From the NCBI GenBank assembly GCA_031272345.1, contig JAISTZ010000035.1:1-14897 (forward strand): DNA of 14,897 bases, given 5' to 3'. The notes under the pieces were generated by a model. That model did not search any database. It saw only the letters and a list, made by a program, of their open reading frames with translations, and had not been told where the DNA came from. Positions 6,397-12,985 of the stretch are shown here, piece by piece. The position numbers were made by a program, and so were the translations under genes. This DNA is from Spirochaetaceae bacterium (GTDB lineage Bacteria > Spirochaetota > Spirochaetia > Treponematales > Treponemataceae). The stretch's first letter is position 1, and each line of letters starts with the position of its first letter.

Positions 6397-7793
6397 CGGT
6401 CACCCTGCGGAAGTGCCTCTCCCTGGTCTACGCCCTCTTCGTGAGCCTCTCCCTCTTCGTGCTGAGCCTGGTGATCGGCCTTGCGGCCCGGAGGCTCTTT
6501 TCCGATTACGTCAAGGGGAACATCGAGGAATCCAGGGCCGAGATCGTCCGCCTCATCGGTGAGCAGTACAACCCCTTCTTCCGGGACTTCAACCGCCTGG
6601 GGGTGGGGGCCCTGGGGATGCACTTCATGCACCAGGGCTACCTGATTTCCCTGGAGGACACCGCGGGCAGGACCCTGTGGAGCGTCCGGGAGATCGAGTC
6701 CCAGCACTGCGCCGTCATCATGGAGGAAATTCAGACCAGGATGAAGGACGAATTCCAGGTGACCGGGGGATTCCGCACCGCGTCCTACCCGGTGGTCCTT
6801 GACGGCGCCCAGGTGGGAACCGTGGCGATCGAGAGCTTCGGCCCGGTCTTTTACAGCGAAAACGAGAGCCGGTTCATCACGTCCCTCAACAGGGTCTTCG
6901 CCGTGAGCGGCCTCTTCTTCGTGGCCCTCTGCGTCATCCTGTCCCTCCTTTTGGCAACGGCCCTCTCCCGGCCCATCCTGGACACCGCGACGGCGGCGGA
7001 AAAAATCGCCTCCGGGGATTTCAGCGTGCGCCTCCCCCCGGCCCGCCGGATCAGGGAGCTCTCCCGGCTCTCCCTCGCCATCAACGACCTGGCGTCGGCC
7101 CTGGAAAACGGCGAAAAATGGCAGAGCCGCCTGACATCGGACATCGCCCACGAACTGCGCACCCCCCTCACGGTGCTCCAGGGGAACATCGAGGGCATGA
7201 TCGACGGGGTGTTGGAGCCCACAAAGGAGCGCCTGGAAAACTGCAACGGGGAAATCGCGGGCCTCAACAAGCTCATCAACGACCTGGCAAAGCTGTCCCT
7301 CCTGGAAAGGGAACACCTGGTCCTGCACAGGTCCGGCTTCGACATCTCCGGCCTGCTCGCTTCCCTGGTGAGTCAATTCACCCCCCTGGCATCGGCCAAG
7401 GGACTCTCCCTTACGGCGAACCTGGAGCGCGCCCCCGTCCACGGGGACTACGACAGACTCACCCAGGTCTTCGTCAACCTGCTTTCAAACGCCGTAAAAT
7501 ACACGGACACGGGGTCGATCACCGTGACCGCCCGGCCCGCGCCCCGGAAGAGTGGGGACGCACCCAGGGCAATCGTCACCGTGGAGGACACGGGCATCGG
7601 CATCCCCCCGGAGGACCTGCCCCATGTGTTCGACCGGCTCTACCGGACCGACAAGTCCCGGAACCGGGACACCGGGGGCGCGGGAATCGGCCTGGCGGTG
7701 GCCCTCTCCATCGTGAAGGCCCACGGGGGAACCATTACCGCGCAGAGCCCCTCCCCCGCCGGGCGCGGCTCGGTGTTCACCGTTTCGGTGTGA
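6393..7793 (+). CDS. Membrane sensor histidine kinase (HAMP, HisKA, HATPase_c), BaeS-like
   Basis: A 466-residue membrane kinase. TM1 spans about 9-32 and TM2 about 165-190, enclosing a periplasmic sensor region of roughly 130 residues without a recognised ligand domain. A HAMP linker (190-243, with SGDFSVRL) follows, then the phosphoacceptor H253 in DIAHELRTPL, and the ATP-binding domain with N box NLLSNAVKY (362-370), G1 VEDTGIGI (397-404), F box FDRLYR (413-418) and G2 GGAGIGLAV (428-436). All catalytic boxes are intact. The architecture is that of BaeS/CpxA-like envelope sensors; the signal cannot be read from sequence. ATG 6393 overlaps the regulator stop and has GGGGAGG 4 bases upstream; the much longer open frame before it is a shadow of the regulator gene. 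After the stop there is a GC-rich stretch but no clear terminator. Confidence 0.93.
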   Translation: MTVTLRKCLSLVYALFVSLSLFVLSLVIGLAARRLFSDYVKGNIEESRAEIVRLIGEQYNPFFRDFNRLGVGALGMHFMHQGYLISLEDTAGRTLWSVREIESQHCAVIMEEIQTRMKDEFQVTGGFRTASYPVVLDGAQVGTVAIESFGPVFYSENESRFITSLNRVFAVSGLFFVALCVILSLLLATALSRPILDTATAAEKIASGDFSVRLPPARRIRELSRLSLAINDLASALENGEKWQSRLTSDIAHELRTPLTVLQGNIEGMIDGVLEPTKERLENCNGEIAGLNKLINDLAKLSLLEREHLVLHRSGFDISGLLASLVSQFTPLASAKGLSLTANLERAPVHGDYDRLTQVFVNLLSNAVKYTDTGSITVTARPAPRKSGDAPRAIVTVEDTGIGIPPEDLPHVFDRLYRTDKSRNRDTGGAGIGLAVALSIVKAHGGTITAQSPSPAGRGSVFTVSV

Positions 7794-7832
7794 GCCTTGA
7801 CGGGGGGCGGACCGCCGCCGCCGGGGGCGTCC

Positions 7833-7861
7833 TTGCGCTTTCTCCCGTGCCCTGGTATAAT
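7833..7861 (+). promoter_or_regulatory. Strong sigma-70-type promoter for the envelope-protein operon
   Basis: TTGCGC (7833-7838) and a perfect TATAAT (7856-7861) are separated by 17 bases, in the 113-base gap after the histidine kinase gene. Transcription would start near 7868, giving a leader of about 39 bases with AGGGG 6 bases before the ATG at 7907. This separates the barrel/OmpA operon from the two-component operon. Confidence 0.75.
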
Positions 7862-7906
7862 TCCCCCAAAATTTTCACCCGGAAATTCTTTTTTTAGGGG
7901 TTTTTT

Positions 7907-8965
7907 ATGGAAAAGAAACTACGTTTTGCGCCTGCCGTTGTTTTGTTGTTGATTCTTGCGGGGGGAGATTTGCGGGCCTACAATCCGCCGGCGGGGGGGG
8001 AGAATCTGTTTGCCGCCGGACATCCTGTTTTTGCCATGAGTGCGGCGTCGAGCGCCGGCGGGGCCTTCTACAGCCCCACGGCCCAGTCGGTCATCATAAA
8101 CCCGGCCCTGTGCGCGGAAATCCAGCGCGTGTCCGTGGACGCGGGGTACACGGGGTTCTTTCCCACCAGGGACGCGGCCTTCAGCCTGGGGAGCGGCCTC
8201 CAGCTCGGCGCGGTGATTCCATCCCGGTGGGGGGTCTTCACGGGGGCCCTCCAGGGGGTGTTCGTTCCGGAGGAGATTCTGCCCCTGGGCAATTCCTTCA
8301 CCCTCCGGGCCGCCTTTGCCAGGGATGTCACGGACAAACTCTTCCTGGGGGCGTCGGTCTTCGGGGGGGCCCTCTGGGCCGGCGGCGGGGCTGACTGGGC
8401 CCTGGGCCTTGACGCGGGATTCATGTACCGCCTGGGGACCCTGGGGGGCCTCTCGGACGCCAGGGTGGGCGTGTCCCTCCAAAACCTGGGGAAGACCTAC
8501 ACCGCGTCCCTGCCCGGCATAAACGGCGGGGAATCGGACTTTTTCCCCGGCATAGTCACCCTGCGGGGAGGCTTTGGGGCGCTGTTCCTGGATATGGAAG
8601 CGGTTGACGCGGGATTTTCCGCGGAATTCTCCCTGCCGTCCTTTCAGAACGCCGTGTTCGACCTGGGCGCCCAGGCGCGGTTCCTGGACATCATCACCCT
8701 GTCCCTGGGATTGCAGGTCAATCTTCGGGAAAGTATTGCGGGCAGCCATTCCCTTATGCCCTCGGTGGGGCTCAGCATAAAGTTCCGGGTGAACACCGGA
8801 AAGAGCGCCTTTATGAGCAGCAAGGGCTGGAACGCCTCGGATGTTACGGCCCTCGCCTCCTGGCGGCAGGTCTATGACGGAGTCCAGCAGATGTCCGCGG
8901 GGGTAACCGCGAACTTCGGTCTCCGGGACGCCGACGGCCCGGTAATCAGCCTTTGGGAGGACTAG
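7907..8965 (+). CDS. UPF0164-family outer-membrane beta-barrel protein (FadL/PorV-like)
   Basis: A 352-residue protein with a signal peptide (1-24: basic MEKKLR, hydrophobic 8-20, cleavage after LRA). The mature N-terminus contains NLFAAGHPVFAMSAASSAGGAFYSP and IINPAL, the small-residue and Asn-Pro-Ala pattern shared by UPF0164 and FadL/PorV-type barrels. The remainder is a series of amphipathic strands separated by Gly/Asp turns (for example FTGALQGVFV, KLFLGASVFGG, SLGLQVNL), ending with VTANFGL near the C-terminus. UPF0164 proteins occur mainly in treponemes and have been modelled as FadL-like outer-membrane transporters of hydrophobic nutrients; that role is family knowledge, not visible directly. 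The gene starts 46 bases after a near-consensus promoter and ends 3 bases before the large modular gene, so both are one operon. Confidence 0.8.
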   Translation: MEKKLRFAPAVVLLLILAGGDLRAYNPPAGGENLFAAGHPVFAMSAASSAGGAFYSPTAQSVIINPALCAEIQRVSVDAGYTGFFPTRDAAFSLGSGLQLGAVIPSRWGVFTGALQGVFVPEEILPLGNSFTLRAAFARDVTDKLFLGASVFGGALWAGGGADWALGLDAGFMYRLGTLGGLSDARVGVSLQNLGKTYTASLPGINGGESDFFPGIVTLRGGFGALFLDMEAVDAGFSAEFSLPSFQNAVFDLGAQARFLDIITLSLGLQVNLRESIAGSHSLMPSVGLSIKFRVNTGKSAFMSSKGWNASDVTALASWRQVYDGVQQMSAGVTANFGLRDADGPVISLWED

Positions 8966-8968
8966 CCG

Positions 8969-11900
8969 ATGAAGAACATAAAATCATACGTCACCCTGGC
9001 GCTGGCGATCGCAGCGCCCTTCCTGGCCTGGGCCGCTGATCCCGGAGTCATCTATATTTCCCCCAACAACGACGGCATCCAGGACGAATTGACGGTCCCC
9101 CTCAAAATCACCGACCGACGCTTTATTTCCGAATGGGCCCTGGTGATCGAAGACCAGAACGGAATCCCCAGGCGGACCATCGGGAACAAGGAAAAACGGC
9201 CCGAAAAAATCACCGCCAAAAACATCTTCCAGGCCCTCCGCACCCCCAAGCAGGGGGTGTCCGTGCCCCAGTCGGTCATCTGGAACGGCATCCTCGATTC
9301 CGGGGAGACCGCCCCGGACGGGGTGTACACCTACCGCATCACCGCGGTCGACGATAACGGGAACACATCGGTCTCCAGGAGCTACACGGTGGTGGTGGAC
9401 AACACACCGCCGGAAATCAATCTGCCCCAGCCGGGGGAACGGGACAAATTCTTCGGCGAGGGCGACAAGGCCCTGTTCACGATCACCCAGTCCGGGTCCG
9501 TGGAGGACTGGTGGGCCGGGTCAATCACGGACACTTCGGGCAGGAAGGTGCGCTCCTTCCTGTGGACCGATTCCGCCCCGGAGACCCTCCGCTGGGACGG
9601 ACTCACCGACGGGGGCGTCCCCGCGCCGGACGGGGTGTATTCCTACCAGATCACCAGCACCGACCGGGCAGGGAACACCTCGGCCCCGGCGTCGATCACG
9701 AATATCGTCTACTCCGCGGACAGGCCCTCCACGGCGATCGCCCTCAGGGGCAGCAGGTATTTCTCCCCCAACGGCGACGGCGCCCAGGACACGGTCACCT
9801 TTGACGTAACGGTCCCCGCGCCGGAAACCGGGAACGTGCTCACCCGGTGGCGCATCTCCGTCCGGGACTCCTCCGGCGCGGAAAGGCGGGCCTTCGGGAA
9901 CAGTCCCAGGCCGGAGAAGACCCTCGTGTTCGACGGGAGGGATTCCTCCGGGGCCGTCCTTGGGGAGGGCCAATACCAGGCGGTCCTTACGGCCTCGTAC
10001 CTGAACGGCTACGAGGCCCCGGAGGTCCGCTCCCCGGTGTTCGTGCTGGACGTGACTCCCCCGAGGCTGACCCTCCGGGCGGAGGGTGACGTGTTCTCCC
10101 CGGACGGGGACGGCAACCTGGACACCATCGGCATAACCCAGTCGTCCTCAAAGGAGGCGGACTGGAAGGGGGAAATCCTCGGTGAGGACGGCATGGCCGT
10201 GCGGACCTTCTCCCTGGGGGGCGTCCTGGGGAACATCGCCTGGAACGGCCAGAACGACCGGGGGGAACTCTGCGAGGATGGCCTCTACACCTACAGGCTC
10301 TCCGCCGTGGACCAGGCGGGGAACAGCGCCCGCTCCGAGACCGCCCCCTTCAGGCTCGACACGAGCAGGACCGAGGCGCTCCTTTCGGTCCGTCCCGGCG
10401 CGTTCTCCCCCAACGGCGACGGGGTCCAGGATACGGTCACCTTCACCCCAAAGGTGAAGACCCGGAGCGCGGTGGCGCGCTACTCCCTCTCCGTCAAAAA
10501 CGCCGGAGGCGCTGTGGTGCGGACAATGGCCGCGGACCGGCCGCTTCCGGCGACCCTCTCCTGGGACGGCCGGGACGACAGGGGCGCCCTCTGCCCGGAC
10601 GGGTTCTACTCGGCCCAGGTGGACCTCCGGGCCCAAAACGGGAGCGAGACCTCCGCGGTCACCCCAGCCTTCGAGGTCGACACGGTGAAGCCCCAGGCAA
10701 GCGTTGCGGCGGCGTACACCCTCTTCTCCCCGGACGGGGACGGCAGGAAGGACACCCTCCCCCTGGGAATCACCGCGAGCCGGGAGGACAGATGGACCGG
10801 CGTCATCACCGGCGCGGGGGGCAGGCCCGTGCGGACCTACCTGTGGGAAAACGCCGGGGCCCAATCCTTTGCATGGGACGGCCTTGACGAAGCGGGGAAC
10901 GTCGTGCCTGACGGTCCGTACACCTTCACCCTGGGGGCGGTCGACCGGGCCGGAAACAGGACCCAGGTCACCCTGGGGGGCATCCGGAGCGACACCAGAC
11001 CGGCCCGCGCCCTGGTCACCACCGGGGCGGAAGCCTTCACCCCCTACGGCGAAGGGGACCTGGCCTTCCAGAAATTCGCCCTCATGGTGTCCCTGAACGA
11101 GGGAATCGAGTCCTGGACCTTCCGGGTTCTCCCGGAGACCGGGGAGGCCCTGCGGGTCTGGCAGGGCGGGGAGGGCTCCAAAATCCCCGAAACCATCCGG
11201 TGGGACGGCAGGAATGGGACCGGCGGCATCACCGAGGGCGCGCTCCGGGGGGCGCTGGACATCACCTACCTCAAGGGGAACACCGTGCACACCGAGGGGG
11301 CCGCCTTCATCCTCTCGGCCACGCCCCCCAGGCTCACCGTGCGCACCGAGCCGGTCTACTTCAGCCCGGACAACGACGGCAACGACGACGACCTCTTCAT
11401 CAGCCTGGGGGCCGAAGACCGGGTGGGCTTCTCCTCCTGGAGCTTCGTGATTCGGGACCCGAATAACGGGCGGGAATTCTGGAAGACCGAGGGCAAGGCG
11501 GCGATCACCGAGCGCATCGTCTGGGACGGCAGGGGAAGCACCGGGGAACTGGTGCAGTCCGCCATGGACTATCCCTTCACCTTCACGGTGACGAACATCC
11601 TGGGCATGACCTCCGCCGAAAGCGGCCTTATTCCCGTGGACGTGCTCGTGGTGCGGGTGGGGGACGCGCTCAAGATGCAGGTTCCGGCGATCATCTTCCG
11701 CAGCGACCACGCGGACTTCGCGGGCAGGGACGTCGACTCCGAGCGGGGGCTGGAGCAAAGCGTCATCGACAAGAATATCGCCGTGCTCAAACGTATCGCG
11801 GAGATTCTGAACAAATTCAGGGACTACTCGGTCCGAATCGAGGGCCACGCGAACAACGTGTCCGGCACTGAGGCGGAGGAAACCTCGGACAGGGTCAACG

Positions 11901-12094
11901 GAAGCCGGAACATCCCCCTGGTGTCCCTGTCCCGGGCAAGGGCCGAGACCGTGCGGAAGATGCTGGTGGATTACGGGGTCGACTCAAAACGGCTTTCAAC
12001 CGCGGGCAAGGGCGGCAGGGAGCCCGTGGTTCCCCACAGCGACAGGGACAACTGGTGGAAGAACCGGCGGGTGGAATTCATCCTGCTCAAGTGA
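8969..12094 (+). CDS. Large exported protein: eight FlgD-Ig-like modules plus C-terminal OmpA-like domain
   Basis: A 1041-residue protein with a signal peptide (1-22, LAWA before ADP). Residues 23 to about 890 form eight modules of roughly 103-132 residues, each opened by an SPxxDG-type turn: SPNNDG 31, degenerate FGEGDK 162, SPNGDG 266, SPDGDG 377, SPNGDG 480, SPDGDG 587, degenerate TPYGEG 691, SPDNDG 799. Each contains a W/F-D/N-G turn (105, 209, 321, 425, 532, 636, 745, 852). This is the pattern of FlgD-like Ig domains in long extracellular or periplasmic proteins. Residues about 905-1041 form an OmpA-like domain (IEGHANN 957-963, LSRARAETVRKML 987-999, NRRVEFILL 1032-1040) expected to contact peptidoglycan. 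The Asp of the usual GHTD motif is replaced by Asn. GGGAGG lies 8 bases before ATG 8969, inside the end of the barrel gene. A periplasm-spanning scaffold or partner of the barrel is plausible; no enzyme motif is present. Confidence 0.82.
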   Translation: MKNIKSYVTLALAIAAPFLAWAADPGVIYISPNNDGIQDELTVPLKITDRRFISEWALVIEDQNGIPRRTIGNKEKRPEKITAKNIFQALRTPKQGVSVPQSVIWNGILDSGETAPDGVYTYRITAVDDNGNTSVSRSYTVVVDNTPPEINLPQPGERDKFFGEGDKALFTITQSGSVEDWWAGSITDTSGRKVRSFLWTDSAPETLRWDGLTDGGVPAPDGVYSYQITSTDRAGNTSAPASITNIVYSADRPSTAIALRGSRYFSPNGDGAQDTVTFDVTVPAPETGNVLTRWRISVRDSSGAERRAFGNSPRPEKTLVFDGRDSSGAVLGEGQYQAVLTASYLNGYEAPEVRSPVFVLDVTPPRLTLRAEGDVFSPDGDGNLDTIGITQSSSKEADWKGEILGEDGMAVRTFSLGGVLGNIAWNGQNDRGELCEDGLYTYRLSAVDQAGNSARSETAPFRLDTSRTEALLSVRPGAFSPNGDGVQDTVTFTPKVKTRSAVARYSLSVKNAGGAVVRTMAADRPLPATLSWDGRDDRGALCPDGFYSAQVDLRAQNGSETSAVTPAFEVDTVKPQASVAAAYTLFSPDGDGRKDTLPLGITASREDRWTGVITGAGGRPVRTYLWENAGAQSFAWDGLDEAGNVVPDGPYTFTLGAVDRAGNRTQVTLGGIRSDTRPARALVTTGAEAFTPYGEGDLAFQKFALMVSLNEGIESWTFRVLPETGEALRVWQGGEGSKIPETIRWDGRNGTGGITEGALRGALDITYLKGNTVHTEGAAFILSATPPRLTVRTEPVYFSPDNDGNDDDLFISLGAEDRVGFSSWSFVIRDPNNGREFWKTEGKAAITERIVWDGRGSTGELVQSAMDYPFTFTVTNILGMTSAESGLIPVDVLVVRVGDALKMQVPAIIFRSDHADFAGRDVDSERGLEQSVIDKNIAVLKRIAEILNKFRDYSVRIEGHANNVSGTEAEETSDRVNGSRNIPLVSLSRARAETVRKMLVDYGVDSKRLSTAGKGGREPVVPHSDRDNWWKNRRVEFILLK

Positions 12095-12116
12095 GAGCTG
12101 GGCAGGCAGCGTTGTC

Positions 12117-12920
12117 CTAGGTGCTTTCGCCCTTTTTCTTGTCCGCCTCCATCCGGGTGTTCCAAATCTGGGCCTTTTTCTTGATTTCCTCCGCTTCCTC
12201 GCTGTCGCCGGTGAGGATGTAGAGTCTCCTGAGGGCCAGGAGGTAGTTTATGCCCAGCCTGATGTCGTCGATCCTGCGGGTGGACATTTCGTACCGGTCC
12301 CGGTACTTGTCCGCGGACTGGCTGATCAGGGTCTTTATCAGGCGGATGTAATTCACGGTTGTCTCATAGTCCTTTTCATTCGGGTCAAAATAGGTCTTTG
12401 TGGCGGCCTTCAGGTCCGCAAGATTTTTTGCAACCGCGGCAAACCGGCCGTTCAATTCCACGAAGGCCCACTTCCATTTGGTGTTGTCCCCGTAGGCGTC
12501 GATGAGCAGCCGTATGGCCAGGCCGAGTTTCCTGACCAGGAGATACCGCTGGGCGATGGCGACGCCGCTGATCTGGGCGACCCGGTCCTCGTAGTCAGAA
12601 TAGGGGCAGTCGATATAGTTTGAAACGGTTTCTTCCAGGTAAATCACCGCCCGGTAGAGGGCCTTCCGGGACTCGTTCAGGGCTTCCGGGTCGTTTCTGC
12701 CGAGCATCCCCAGGGAAAATCCGTTGATCGCGTTGTAGAGGGTGGAAAGGCGGATCATGTCCTCGCAGAGGGCGATTTTTTTGTACCCAACCCCGTCGGG
12801 TTCCCCCTCCATGAGGGCCAGGGCGTCCTTCTCTTTTTGGAGGATCCCGGTGATTATCTCCTTGTAGGCTTCGACTTTTTTGCCGAACAGTTCCCGATCT
12901 TCCTCTGTTATCTTTACCAT
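12117..12920 (-). CDS. Helical cytoplasmic protein of unknown function, downstream of recN
   Basis: A 267-residue protein I do not recognise. It has no signal peptide or membrane segment. Heptad-like, Leu/Glu/Lys/Arg-rich stretches run nearly the whole length (for example 30-60, 85-110, 130-160, 190-250), so it should be almost wholly alpha-helical, like TPR/HEAT or coiled-coil scaffolds. The C-terminus is strongly basic and acidic mixed (EEAEEIKKKAQIWNTRMEADKKKGE). ATG 12920 is preferred to a TTG at 12944 because AGGGGGG (12932-12926 on the minus strand) is 5 bases away. It lies 65 bases after recN on the same strand, with an inverted repeat between, so it may share the recN transcript. Its stop is 22 bases from the stop of the convergent modular gene. 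Confidence 0.75.
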   Translation of the reverse strand: MVKITEEDRELFGKKVEAYKEIITGILQKEKDALALMEGEPDGVGYKKIALCEDMIRLSTLYNAINGFSLGMLGRNDPEALNESRKALYRAVIYLEETVSNYIDCPYSDYEDRVAQISGVAIAQRYLLVRKLGLAIRLLIDAYGDNTKWKWAFVELNGRFAAVAKNLADLKAATKTYFDPNEKDYETTVNYIRLIKTLISQSADKYRDRYEMSTRRIDDIRLGINYLLALRRLYILTGDSEEAEEIKKKAQIWNTRMEADKKKGEST

Positions 12921-12953
12921 TGGTACCCCCCTGGGGCCTATCAAAGCAGCGCC

Positions 12954-12976
12954 GAAAAAGTCCCGATGACTTTTTC
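12954..12976. repeat. Perfect 9-bp inverted repeat between recN and the downstream gene
   Basis: GAAAAAGTC and GACTTTTTC form a perfect 9-bp stem around a CCGAT loop. The stem has only four G:C pairs, and the T run lies within the 3' arm rather than after it, so it is at best a weak terminator or attenuator, on either strand. It may also be a protein-binding dyad. Confidence 0.45.
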
Positions 12977-12985
12977 AATGCTTCC

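Noticed and set aside
6369..7442. 357-codon minus-strand open frame opposite the histidine kinase
   Set aside because: The kinase has all catalytic motifs; the antisense product is low-complexity Gly/Glu/Val/His sequence.
7800..7832. Possible terminator after the histidine kinase gene (GGCGG-ACCG-CCGCC)
   Set aside because: The stem is short and no T run follows.
7865..7897. A/T hairpin followed by a T run (AATTTTC-ACCCG-GAAATT) as a terminator
   Set aside because: It lies downstream of a near-perfect promoter and directly before a gene start, and the stem is weak and bulged.
7919..8749. 276-codon minus-strand open frame opposite the UPF0164 gene
   Set aside because: Low-complexity Gly/Pro/Arg/Gln composition, no ribosome binding site, and the plus-strand gene is well supported.
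10148..11848. 566-codon open frame on the minus strand opposite the modular protein gene
   Set aside because: It is rich in Gly/Pro/Arg/Glu/Val with no motif or ribosome binding site and mirrors the GC-rich third positions of the well-supported plus-strand gene.
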